Below are positions 48,666 through 58,209 of a stretch of 64,000 nt of DNA, one piece after another. Source of the DNA: Morococcus cerebrosus (GTDB lineage Bacteria > Pseudomonadota > Gammaproteobacteria > Burkholderiales > Neisseriaceae); the NCBI RefSeq assembly GCF_022749515.1, contig NZ_CP094242.1, positions 1,984,001 to 2,048,000 of the forward strand, written 5' to 3'. Every line of letters starts with the position of its first letter. Position 1 is the first letter of the stretch. The translations under genes were made by a program, and so were the position numbers. Below the pieces are notes generated by a model, which saw only the letters and a list, made by a program, of their open reading frames with translations, ran no database searches and had not been told where the DNA came from.

Positions 48666-49882
48666 TGAGACCTTTGCAAAAAAGCCCTTCCTTCGACAGC
48701 CGGAACCCAAACACAGGTTTTCAGCTGTTTTCGCCCCTAATTACGCCTAATTTTACCCAAATACCCCCTTAATCCTCCCCGGATACCTGATAATCAGGTA
48801 TCCGGGTCACCTTTTAGGCGGCAACAGACACACTTAACCTGTTAGCTGCTTTCAATAGGTTCAAACACATCGCCTTCAGATGGCTTTGCGCACTCACTTT
48901 AATCAGCCCGAAATAGGCTGCCCGGGCATAGCGGAATTTACGGTGCAGCGTACCAAAGCTTTGTTCGACCACATAACGGGTCTTCGACAAATATCGGTTG
49001 CGTTTGGTTTGCACTTCCGTCAGCGGACGGTTGCGGTGGGCTTTGCGCATAATGCCGTCCAGCAACTGATGCTCTTTCAGATGTTGCCGGTTTTCCGCAC
49101 TGTCGTAGCCTTTATCGGCATAGACGGTCGTACCTTCAATGCCCTCCAGCAAAGGCAACAGGTGGTTGCACTCATGGGTATTGGCGGGGGTGATGTGCAG
49201 TTTCTCGATATAGCCTTCCTCATCGGTACGGGTATGTTGTTTGTAACCGAGTTTGTAGAGGCCGTTTTTCTTTGTCCAACGGGCATCTTTGTCCTTACTC
49301 GGTGTGGTTTGGCCGCTGACTTGTCCTTCTTCATCGACTTCTATGGCCTGACGCTGTTTGCTGCCGGCAGTTTGAATAATGGTGGCGTCAATGACGGCGG
49401 CGGATGCTTTCTCTACTTTTAGGTTTTTTTCGGCCAGTTGGCAGTTAATCAATTCCAGCAATTCGGACAGGGTGTTGTCTTGCGCCAGCCAGTTGCGGTA
49501 GCGGCATAAGGTGCTGTAATCGGGGATGCTCAGTTCGTCAAAACGGCAAAACAGGTTGAAATCGATGCGGGTGATGAGGCTGTGTTCGAGTTCGGGATCG
49601 GAAAGGCTGTGCCATTGTCCGAGCAGGACGGCTTTGAACATGGACAACAGGGGATAGGCGGGACGGCCGCGGTGGTCTCGGACGTAACGGGTTCTTTGAC
49701 GATTCAGGTATTGTTCGATCGGTTGCCAATCAATCACTTGATCCAACTTCAATAGTGGGAAGCGGTCGATGTGTTTGGCAATCATGGCTTGTGCGGTTTG
49801 TTGGAAGAAGGTGCTCATGAAAAATCCCCTAAATGTCTTGGTGGGAATTTAGGGGGTTTTGGGGAATTTTGCAAAGGTCTCG
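48666..49882 (-). mobile_element. IS1106-like insertion sequence, copy C, nested in another copy
   Basis: 1217 bases from TGAGACCTTTGC to GCAAAGGTCTCG. GCT lies on both sides, a 3-base duplication inside the outer copy's transposase start. It is 15 bases shorter than copy A, mostly in the non-coding end. Confidence 0.85.
48814..49818 (-). CDS. IS5-family transposase (IS1106-like), copy C
   Basis: 334 residues, one codon shorter than copy A (EGIEGTT instead of EGIAEGTT) and otherwise almost the same, with all DDE segments present (AAVIDATIIQTAGSKQR, YADKGYDSAENRQH, YVVEQSFGTLHRKFRY). Possibly active. Confidence 0.92.
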   Translation of the reverse strand: MSTFFQQTAQAMIAKHIDRFPLLKLDQVIDWQPIEQYLNRQRTRYVRDHRGRPAYPLLSMFKAVLLGQWHSLSDPELEHSLITRIDFNLFCRFDELSIPDYSTLCRYRNWLAQDNTLSELLELINCQLAEKNLKVEKASAAVIDATIIQTAGSKQRQAIEVDEEGQVSGQTTPSKDKDARWTKKNGLYKLGYKQHTRTDEEGYIEKLHITPANTHECNHLLPLLEGIEGTTVYADKGYDSAENRQHLKEHQLLDGIMRKAHRNRPLTEVQTKRNRYLSKTRYVVEQSFGTLHRKFRYARAAYFGLIKVSAQSHLKAMCLNLLKAANRLSVSVAA

Positions 49883-49978
49883 GCTTGTGCGGTTTGCCGG
49901 AAGAAGGTGCTCATGGAAAATCCCCTAAATGTCTTGGTGGGAATTTAGGGGATTTTGGGGAATTTTGCAAAGGTCTCA
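49883..49978 (-). mobile_element. IS1106-like element, right end of outer copy
   Basis: Carries the first 10 codons of a transposase and the terminal inverted repeat ending GGTCTCA. With 48090-48665 it forms one copy split by copy C. It lies as a direct repeat of the right end of copy C (about 49800-49882). Confidence 0.85.
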
Positions 49979-50294
49979 GCACAACTCTTCGATAAGCTCT
50001 GCCTGTGTTTTTTCGTGATCGGGTTTGTCGGCGATGAAGGGGTTTTTGCGGTGTTCGGTCATGGTTTTGGATTGGGGATGTTCGAGTGCGCCGATACCGC
50101 CTTCCTGATAGGCGCGTATCCATCGCCGCAGGTGGGTTCGGGAGATGCCGTAGTGGTCTGCGGTACGCTGTTGGCTGCGTATGTGCAGGTAGTGGAGTAC
50201 GGCTTGGTATTTGAAGTGTAATGTATATTTGCTCATAAAAAAACTGCACCTTGGTGGTTGGAGGGTATGTCTCCAACTTTTGGGGTGCAGTTCA
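49979..50294 (-). mobile_element. Remnant of an IS3-family element (start of orfA)
   Basis: Begins at 50294 with TGAACTGCACCCCAAAAGTT, the usual end of IS3/IS150-type elements, next to a DUS outside. It encodes the first 85 or so residues of OrfA (frame 50236-49976): MSKYTLHFKYQAVLHYLHIR and HYGISRTHLRRWIRAYQEGG, a helix-turn-helix. The rest, including the orfB integrase, is missing beyond the IS1106-like end. Confidence 0.8.
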
Positions 50295-50683
50295 GTTTTC
50301 AGACGACCTTTTCTTATGAATCAAACTGAGAAAGCACCTTTCAATCCTACATTCAAAATGTCAACAATTTTATGGACAAAGATACAAAAACCAAGAAACC
50401 CAAATCATATTTATCCTATAAAAATCAAAAAACAATCTTCACAATATTCAAACAACGTTAAAAGATGAAAGATTTTGTCTTGATTGAATAGACGGTTTGC
50501 GTTATCGTTTGCATTCTTTCATTCATAAACTCTGTGTTTCATTCGAATTGATTGGACAGTTTGACTGTCGCCGTGTTTCTTCAATGCGCGTACCCTAAAC
50601 CGCTGCTTGGAGGGCTTGCATTACAGGTGCTGTGGCGAGGCGGGTTGCCCCTATTGGTTTGAAACCATATAAAAGAGGTCATT
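50295..50683. other. Leader and intergenic region upstream of ilvB
   Basis: 389 bases, first a single DUS (50296-50308), then an AT-rich stretch and about 200 bases of leader before ilvB. I do not see a clear leader peptide with Ile/Leu/Val codon runs or a terminator/antiterminator pair, though the leader is long enough to hold one. Confidence 0.5.
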
Positions 50684-52411
50684 ATGCAATTATCAGGCGC
50701 ACAAATCATAGTGCAAAGTCTCAAAGCCGAAGGTGTAGAGTATGTTTTCGGCTATCCGGGCGGCGCAGTCATCGAAATCTACGACGCTATTTTCCAACTC
50801 AATAAATTCAAGCACATCCTGGCACGCCACGAGCAGGCGGCGGTACACGCGGCAGATGCGTATGCGCGCGTCAGCGGCAAAGTTGGCGTTGCGCTGGTTA
50901 CTTCCGGACCGGGCGTGACCAATGCGTTGACCGGCATTGCCACCGCATACAGCGACTCTATTCCGATGGTGGTCATCAGCGGACAGGTCGGCAATTCGCT
51001 CATCGGTACGGATGCGTTTCAAGAGGTGGATACGGTCGGCATTACCCGTCCGTGCGTCAAACACAATTTCTTGGTAACCAACGTCAACGAGCTTGCCGAG
51101 ACCATTAAAAAAGCATTCCAAATCGCCGCCAGCGGCCGACCCGGCCCGGTCGTGGTCGATATTCCCAAAGATGTAACGCAGGCAATGGCGAAATTCAGCT
51201 ATCCGCAGGAAGACATCTTTATCCGCTCTTACCAACCTGTCGTGCAAGGCCATATCGGGCAGATTAAAAAAGCCATCCAAATGTTGGCTTCCGCCAAACG
51301 TCCGGTCGTTTATTTCGGCGGCGGCGTGGTATTGGGCAATGCTTCGGAAGAGCTGACTAAGTTCGTCCGCATGACGGGCGCACCGTGTACCGGCACACTG
51401 ATGGGGCTGGGCGCGTACCCTTCAAGCGACCGCCAATTCTTAGGCATGCTGGGGATGCACGGCACTTACGAAGCCAACCTTGCCATGCAAAATGCGGATG
51501 TCGTGTTGGCAGTGGGCGCGCGTTTTGACGACCGTGTCGTATCCGTTCCGTCCAAATTCTTTGAAAAAGCCAAAAAAGTCATTCATATTGATGTTGACCC
51601 GTCCAGCATCGCCAAACGCGTCAAAGTCGATATTCCGATTGTCGGCGACGTGAAAAACGTGTTGACTGAAATGATCGGCTTGTGGGGCAAACAAGATACG
51701 ACTCCTGCGTCCGATTCTTTAGACAAATGGTGGAAAAGCATCGAAGAATGGCGTTCGCGCGACTGTCTGTGGTTTGACAACGACAGCGAAATCATCAAGC
51801 CGCAATACGTCGTGCAGAAACTTGCCGAAATCACCAACAACTCCGCCATCATCACTTCGGACGTAGGACAACACCAAATGTTCGCGGCGCAATATTATCC
51901 GTTCGAACGCCCGCGCCAATGGCTCAATTCCGGCGGCTTGGGTACGATGGGTGTAGGTTTGCCGTATGCGATGGGCGCGAAACTTGCCGCCCCCGATCAA
52001 GACGTGTTCTGCATTACCGGCGAAGGTTCGATTCAGATGAACATCCAAGAATTGTCCACCTGCTTCCAATACCGCATTCCGGTAAACGTCGTTACCCTCA
52101 ACAACGGCTACCTCGGCATGGTCCGCCAATGGCAGGAGCTGTATTACGGCAACCGCGAATCGGAAACCTATTTCGATTCTCTGCCCGATTTCGTCAAACT
52201 GGCGGAAGCATACGGACATATCGGCATCCGCGTGGACAAAAAATCCGATGTTGAAGGCGCGCTTTTGGAAGCGGTCAAACAAAAAGACCGTCTGGTATTT
52301 ATCGACTTCTTGACCGATAAGAAACAAAACGTGCTGCCCATGGTCGGCAACGGCAAAGGTTTGGACGAAATGGTCCTGCCGCCGCATATGCGCGAAAACC
52401 CGAAAGCGTAA
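50684..52411 (+). CDS. ilvI: Acetolactate synthase large (catalytic) subunit
   Basis: 575 residues. It is thiamine-diphosphate-dependent and makes acetolactate or acetohydroxybutyrate, the first shared step of valine, leucine and isoleucine synthesis. The catalytic Glu is in LARHEQAAVHAADAYARVSG (near residue 48); the FAD-binding middle domain follows; the ThDP motif is FCITGEGSIQMNIQEL near residue 445. The ribosome site AAAGAGG is good. ilvH follows at 11 bases. The symbol ilvB would serve as well. Confidence 0.95.
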   Translation: MQLSGAQIIVQSLKAEGVEYVFGYPGGAVIEIYDAIFQLNKFKHILARHEQAAVHAADAYARVSGKVGVALVTSGPGVTNALTGIATAYSDSIPMVVISGQVGNSLIGTDAFQEVDTVGITRPCVKHNFLVTNVNELAETIKKAFQIAASGRPGPVVVDIPKDVTQAMAKFSYPQEDIFIRSYQPVVQGHIGQIKKAIQMLASAKRPVVYFGGGVVLGNASEELTKFVRMTGAPCTGTLMGLGAYPSSDRQFLGMLGMHGTYEANLAMQNADVVLAVGARFDDRVVSVPSKFFEKAKKVIHIDVDPSSIAKRVKVDIPIVGDVKNVLTEMIGLWGKQDTTPASDSLDKWWKSIEEWRSRDCLWFDNDSEIIKPQYVVQKLAEITNNSAIITSDVGQHQMFAAQYYPFERPRQWLNSGGLGTMGVGLPYAMGAKLAAPDQDVFCITGEGSIQMNIQELSTCFQYRIPVNVVTLNNGYLGMVRQWQELYYGNRESETYFDSLPDFVKLAEAYGHIGIRVDKKSDVEGALLEAVKQKDRLVFIDFLTDKKQNVLPMVGNGKGLDEMVLPPHMRENPKA

Positions 52412-52422
52412 GGAGAACGACA

Positions 52423-52914
52423 ATGCGACATATCTTATCTGTTCTGATGGAAAACGAATCAGGCGCGATGAGCCGCGTGGTCGGCCTCTTCTCCGCTCGC
52501 GACTATAACATCGACTCCTTGGCAGTAGCCCCGACCGAAGACAAAACCCTTTCACGCATGACCATCGTTACCCATGGCGACGAGCAAGTCATCGAACAAA
52601 TCACCAAGCAACTCAATAAATTGATTGAGGTGGTCAAAGTGGTCGATTTGAACGAAAGCCGTTTTGTCGAACGCGAATTGATGTTGGTAAAAGTCCGCGC
52701 CGTCGGCAAAGACCGCGACGAATTTTTACGCCTGACCGAAATCTACCGTGGCAGCATCATCGACGTAACCGACCGCAGCTACACCATCGAAATCACAGGT
52801 TCGACCGACAAACTCGACTCCTTCCTCGAAACCGTCGGACGCGCCCAGATTTTGGAAACCGTACGCACAGGCGCAGCCGGCATCGGCCGTGGCGAGCGTA
52901 TTTTGAAAATTTAA
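52423..52914 (+). CDS. ilvH: Acetolactate synthase small (regulatory) subunit
   Basis: 163 residues. It activates the large subunit and brings valine feedback inhibition. The ACT domain begins MRHILSVLMENESGAMSRVV with ARDYNIDSLAVAPTEDKTLS; the C-terminal domain has RGSIIDVTDRSYTIEITGS. The AAGGAGAA ribosome site is strong. It is closed by a perfect DUS palindrome. Confidence 0.96.
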   Translation: MRHILSVLMENESGAMSRVVGLFSARDYNIDSLAVAPTEDKTLSRMTIVTHGDEQVIEQITKQLNKLIEVVKVVDLNESRFVERELMLVKVRAVGKDRDEFLRLTEIYRGSIIDVTDRSYTIEITGSTDKLDSFLETVGRAQILETVRTGAAGIGRGERILKI

Positions 52915-52923
52915 CGCCGTCGG

Positions 52924-52956
52924 TTTTTCAGACGACCTAGGAGGTCGTCTGAAAAC
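52924..52956. terminator. Near-perfect DUS palindrome within the ilv cluster
   Basis: TTTTCAGACGACCT and AGGTCGTCTGAAAA with only AGG (or less) between them. There is no T run; it may tune read-through from ilvIH to the monooxygenase gene and ilvC. Confidence 0.65.
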
Positions 52957-52976
52957 AAAAACGGCAGGAGAGATTG

Positions 52977-54357
<1,381 letters not shown>

Positions 54358-54379
54358 TTCGATTCGATTCAGTAATAAG

Positions 54380-54411
54380 AAAACCTGCCCGACGATTCGG
54401 GCAGGTTTTTT
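54380..54411 (+). terminator. Rho-independent terminator of ilvC
   Basis: AAACCTGCCCGA, loop, TCGGGCAGGTTTTTT. The stem is GC-rich with a T6 run. Confidence 0.85.
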
Positions 54412-54434
54412 GTCATACACAGCGTAAAAAGGTC

Positions 54435-55514
54435 GGCGGATTCGCATTTGAAGTGCAACTTTCCATAACAGAAAAAGGCCAGTATGCGGTAGCATACGGC
54501 CTTTCCTGCAAGAAAGATTGCCATGAGCTACACACAACTGACCCAAGACGAACGATACCATATCCAATACCTGTCCCGCCACTGCACCATCGCCGAAATC
54601 GCCAAACAGCTCAACCGCCACAAAAGCACCATCAGCCGCGAAATCAAGCGGCACTGCATCCAAGGGCAGCAATACAGCGCCGAAAAAGCACAGAAGCAAA
54701 GCCGGCTGACCAAACAGCACCGGCGAAAACCCTATAAGCTCGATTCGCAGCTGGTTCAACACATCGACACCCTTATCCGCCGCAAACTCAGTCCCGAACA
54801 AGTATGTGCCTACCTGCATAAACACCACGGGATCACACTCCATCACAGCACCGTTTACCGCTACCTTCGCCAAGACAAAAGCAACGGCGGCACTTTGTGG
54901 CAACATCTCAGAATATGCAGCAAACCCTACCGCAAACGCTACGGCAGCACATGGACCAGAGGCAAAGTGCCCAACCGCGTCGGCATAGAGAACCGACCTG
55001 CTATCGTCGACCAGAAAACCCGCATCGGCGATTGGGAGGCCGACACCATCGTCGGCAAAAATCAGAAAAGCGCGTTATTGACCTTGGTCGAACGCGTTAC
55101 CCGCTACACCATCATCTGCAAATTAAAGAACTTAAAAGCCGAAGACACTGCCCGGGCGGCCATTAGGGTATTAAAGGCATATAAAGCCAGAGTCCACACC
55201 ATCACCATGGATAACGGCAAAGAGTTCTACCAACACACCAAAATAGCCAAAGCATTGAAGGCGAAAACCTATTTTTGCCGCCCTTACCATTCTTGGGAGA
55301 AAGGGCTGAATGAGAACACCAATGGACTCATCCGGCAATATTTCCCCAAACAAACCGATTTCCGAAACATCAGCGATCGGGAGATACGCAGGGTTCAAGA
55401 TGAGTTGAACCACCGGCCGAGAAAAACACTTGGCTACGAAACGCCAAGTGTTTTATTCTTAAATCTGTTCCAACCACTGGTACCCTAGTGTTGCACTTGA
55501 AATCCGAATCCAAG
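54435..55514 (+). mobile_element. IS1655-like insertion sequence (IS30 family), copy 2
   Basis: 1080 bases, the same length and orientation as copy 1. The left flank ends AAAAAGGTC and the right flank begins GTCGTCTGAAAAC, again inside a DUS; the uninterrupted site would be a DUS hairpin with the partner arm at about 55540-55551. Confidence 0.82.
54523..55488 (+). CDS. IS30-family transposase (IS1655-like), copy 2
   Basis: 321 residues, intact, differing from copy 1 by only a handful of residues (for example VPNRVG for VPDRVG and EKGLNENTNG for EKALSENTNG). HTH and DDE segments are complete. Confidence 0.92.
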   Translation: MSYTQLTQDERYHIQYLSRHCTIAEIAKQLNRHKSTISREIKRHCIQGQQYSAEKAQKQSRLTKQHRRKPYKLDSQLVQHIDTLIRRKLSPEQVCAYLHKHHGITLHHSTVYRYLRQDKSNGGTLWQHLRICSKPYRKRYGSTWTRGKVPNRVGIENRPAIVDQKTRIGDWEADTIVGKNQKSALLTLVERVTRYTIICKLKNLKAEDTARAAIRVLKAYKARVHTITMDNGKEFYQHTKIAKALKAKTYFCRPYHSWEKGLNENTNGLIRQYFPKQTDFRNISDREIRRVQDELNHRPRKTLGYETPSVLFLNLFQPLVP

Positions 55515-55555
55515 GTCGTCTGAAAACCCAAATGTTGTTCAGACGACCTTTCTTA
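55512..55555. terminator. DUS hairpin between IS1655-like copy 2 and the His-rich gene
   Basis: AAGGTCGTCTGAAAAC and GTTCAGACGACCTTT with a short loop. Its left arm is completed by the element's last bases. Confidence 0.7.
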
Positions 55556-55575
55556 CACCTAAACTCTAAAACTGC

Positions 55576-55911
55576 TTACTTCACAATCTCAACCGGACCG
55601 TGATCGTCGCAGTGGTCGCCGTGTTGGTGGTGCAGGCGGCCGTTGACGATGTAGTCGGTGTGATCGCCGTGCGGTACGGCTTCATGGCCGCAACCTTCGC
55701 CGTGAACGTGGCCTTTGCAGGTATCGACGGGATGGCAGCCGTCGGGATTGGTTTCATTGACGCTTAAGCTGTGTTCGTCGTAATGGCCGTTGTGTTCGTG
55801 GTGCAGATGACCGTCGTGCAGATAGTCGGTGTGGTCGCCGTGTTTGATGGCGGTATGGCCGCAACCAGCGCCATGGGTATGGTCGTGATGATCGTGGATT
55901 TTGCAAGTCAT
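55576..55911 (-). CDS. Histidine-rich metal-binding protein with an internal duplication
   Basis: 111 residues with about 25 histidines and no signal peptide or membrane helix. Two similar halves each have H-x-GCGH, then HGDHTDY-hydrophobic-G-LHH-x-H and an acidic/His tail: GAGCGHTAIKHGDHTDYLHD and GEGCGHEAVPHGDHTDYIVN. Cys-Gly-His plus His clusters suggest zinc, nickel or copper binding or storage in the cytoplasm. I know of similar unnamed neisserial proteins but no proven function. A Zur-like palindrome lies about 105 bases upstream. The frame is sound and the ribosome site is CGAGGAA. Confidence 0.8.
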   Translation of the reverse strand: MTCKIHDHHDHTHGAGCGHTAIKHGDHTDYLHDGHLHHEHNGHYDEHSLSVNETNPDGCHPVDTCKGHVHGEGCGHEAVPHGDHTDYIVNGRLHHQHGDHCDDHGPVEIVK

Positions 55912-56214
55912 TTTGATTCCTCGTTATCGATGGTTAATTCAAACCCTTTAGGTTACGGTCTCTATGTTATCCTTTTTTGGCAGTTCAGTAAACAATTTCT
56001 TCTTTATTAACATAGTGTTACGGTATATCATTATAGACTTTAAAGGTCGTCTGAACGCGCCATTTCGATGTTATGACTCTTGCGGATGTTTCAGACGACC
56101 TCCCCATTCGTTATCATTTATAATGTCATTTTTTAGGCGGCTCGGCAGTCCGTTCCGATAATGCGTATAGGTCGTCTGAAAACAATATCAAGATAAATAT
56201 AGGATTTTTACACT
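55912..56214. other. Divergent intergenic region His-rich gene / MscS-like gene
   Basis: 303 bases. It holds the Zur-like site, a wide DUS pair at 56043-56102, a single DUS at 56169-56181 and the promoters. There is no gene. Confidence 0.55.
56016..56030 (-). promoter_or_regulatory. Zur-box-like palindrome upstream of the His-rich gene
   Basis: TGTTACGGTATATCA matches the meningococcal Zur consensus TGTTATDNHATAACA, as I remember it, at 13 of 15 positions. The place upstream of a histidine-rich protein makes zinc control plausible. Confidence 0.4.
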
Positions 56215-57066
56215 ATGTGGGACACAGTACGGCAATGGCTGCATACTCTGCCAGTACGCGAGGAAGTGGTGGAATCGGTGCTGATGGTCATGGCGCTGCT
56301 GGTTTTGCGGGGCGTTTTGCTGAACCTGTATCTGCGCCGCCACCCGCATTACAGCATCGAGGAAAAACGCCGCTCCTTGGTACTCAGCCGCAATCTGACG
56401 CTGATTTTAACGATTTTCGGGCTGGCGGTAATTTGGGCGACTCAAATCCAGACGCTGGCGCTGTCGATGTTTGCCGTAGCGGCGGCGATTGTGGTGGCGA
56501 CGAAGGAACTGATTATGTGTTTGTCGGGCAGCATCTTGCGCTCGGTAACGAAACAATATTCGGTCGGCGACTATATTGAAGTGAACGGCCTGCGCGGGCG
56601 TGTGGTCGATATTAATCTTTTGAACACGTTGATGATGCAGATCGGCCCGAACCCGCTGGTCGGGCAGCTTTCGGGTAAAACGCTATCGTTTCCCAACAGC
56701 CTGCTTTTGAACCATTCCGTCCGCCGCGACAATATCTTGGGCGATTATGTGATTCATACGGTGGAAATTCCCGTGCCGATTCATTTGGATTCGGATGTGA
56801 TTGTAGGTCGTCTGAAAGCCGTATTGGAGCCTTTGTGCCAACCTTATGTACCCGCCATCCAGCGGCATTTGGAAAACGTGCAGGCGGAGAAGCTGTTCAT
56901 CACCCCTGCCGCCCAGCCGCGCGTAACCCGCGTGCCGCATGACGACAAGGTGTACCTTATCATCGTGCGCTATGCCTCGCCCGTGGCGAAGCGTTTAGAA
57001 ATCCAGCAGGCGGTGCTGGATGAGTTTTTGCGCGTACAATACCGCCTGCTAAACCCTCAAGCTTAA
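56215..57066 (+). CDS. Small-conductance mechanosensitive channel family protein
   Basis: 283 residues. Membrane helices lie at about 19-38, 58-78 and 82-102, then the MscS pore region and beta domain: CLSGSILRSVTKQYSVGDYI and EVNGLRGRVVDINLLNTLMM. The C-terminal alpha/beta domain is typical. It opens on hypo-osmotic shock in relatives. A perfect DUS lies in the coding sequence (56805-56816), encoding GRLK. The glycosyltransferase-like gene follows at 32 bases and is probably cotranscribed. Confidence 0.85.
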   Translation: MWDTVRQWLHTLPVREEVVESVLMVMALLVLRGVLLNLYLRRHPHYSIEEKRRSLVLSRNLTLILTIFGLAVIWATQIQTLALSMFAVAAAIVVATKELIMCLSGSILRSVTKQYSVGDYIEVNGLRGRVVDINLLNTLMMQIGPNPLVGQLSGKTLSFPNSLLLNHSVRRDNILGDYVIHTVEIPVPIHLDSDVIVGRLKAVLEPLCQPYVPAIQRHLENVQAEKLFITPAAQPRVTRVPHDDKVYLIIVRYASPVAKRLEIQQAVLDEFLRVQYRLLNPQA

Positions 57067-57098
57067 CCCCATAATCTATTAACAATCAGGAAAATACT

Positions 57099-57965
57099 AT
57101 GTTGCCCGAATCCGCCCTTACGCAAATGTACCCCGTCATCATGACCCCCAGCCACGACGGGAAATATTTCCACAATTACGTCCTTTCGCTGCTCAATATC
57201 GTCCACACCAGCGCGCAAAACGGCTGGCCGCTGCAAGTAATGATGCAGCGCGGCGAGAGCCTGATTACCCGCGCGCGCAATAATTGCGTGGCGACCTTCT
57301 TGGAAAACAAAGAATGGACGCACCTCTTCTGGATAGACTCCGACATCGGTTTTTCCGCCGAAGCGTTCTACCGCCTGCTTTTGGCGGATAAAGACGTGGT
57401 AGCGGGCATTTATCCGTTGAAACGGGAAAACTGGCCGGACGAAGGCGTTCCTGCCGGCACGACCCAAGCGGATTTCGAGCGGATGTACACCGCCTACACC
57501 GTCAACACAGGCGATAAAAACGAAAACGGCGAAATCGTCCTGCGCGTCGATGAAGAAGGCTTTATGAAAGTCGATGACGCGCCGACCGGATTCATGGTCA
57601 TCAAACGCAGCGTGTTTGAAAAAATGATGGCCGCCTACCCCGAGCTGAACTACATCTCCGACAGCGACTACAAGCGCGAAGACAAAGGGCTGCACTACCG
57701 CTTCTTCGACTGCATGGTCGATCCCGAAAGCAAACGCTACCTTTCCGAAGACTATACGTTCTGCCGCCTGTGGCAGCAAATCGGCGGCGAAGTTTATGTC
57801 GATGTACAATCCAACCTGACCCACCAAGGCGCGAAAATCTACCGCGGCGCGTTTGCCGATTCGTTGCAAACCAATGTCGCACAAGCCGTATTCGCCCCCG
57901 CCGGCACACCGATGAGCCTCGACCTCGCCGCCCCGCTCAAATCCAACCCGCGCGGCGCGGAATAG
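57099..57965 (+). CDS. GT-A fold glycosyltransferase-like protein
   Basis: 288 residues without a signal peptide. YPVIMTPSHDGKYFHNYVLS and GESLITRARNNCVATFLENK are followed by the DxD-type motif THLFWIDSDIGFSAEAFYRL at about residues 68-87, which binds nucleotide-sugar and metal in GT-A enzymes. A second acidic/aromatic region (EDYTFCRLWQQIGGEVYVD) lies near 230. It is full length by appearance; the donor and acceptor are unknown. The neighbour MscS-like channel may be in the same transcript. Similar proteins are annotated only as conserved hypothetical or glycosyltransferase. Confidence 0.65.
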   Translation: MLPESALTQMYPVIMTPSHDGKYFHNYVLSLLNIVHTSAQNGWPLQVMMQRGESLITRARNNCVATFLENKEWTHLFWIDSDIGFSAEAFYRLLLADKDVVAGIYPLKRENWPDEGVPAGTTQADFERMYTAYTVNTGDKNENGEIVLRVDEEGFMKVDDAPTGFMVIKRSVFEKMMAAYPELNYISDSDYKREDKGLHYRFFDCMVDPESKRYLSEDYTFCRLWQQIGGEVYVDVQSNLTHQGAKIYRGAFADSLQTNVAQAVFAPAGTPMSLDLAAPLKSNPRGAE

Positions 57966-58037
57966 CGTAAAAACAGGGAAAGACGCTTTAAGCCTGACGC
58001 GATGGCACTATATCTCCCCTATCGTTTGCCCCGTCGT

Positions 58038-58077
58038 TTTCAGACGACCCCGAATCCAAACAGGTCGTCTGAAAACA
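58038..58077. repeat. Tail-to-tail DUS pair before prlC
   Basis: GTTTTCAGACGACC and AGGTCGTCTGAAAAC with a spacer of about 13 bases. Another DUS lies at 58159-58170. Confidence 0.65.
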
Positions 58078-58209
58078 CAATCGGTTCGCCCGAACGGCAA
58101 ACCTAAAACCCAGACACACATTATCCCCATTTTCCCATTGACTCAGGCGGCAGCCATTTTTCAGACGACCTCCGTCCGAACCCGCCACCCACACAAAGGA
58201 ATCCCATCC

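Noticed and set aside
49771..49995. 74-residue open frame with two similar halves (PKCLGGNLGGFGEFCKGL)
   Set aside because: The repeat comes from two IS1106-like ends lying in tandem; it is not a gene.
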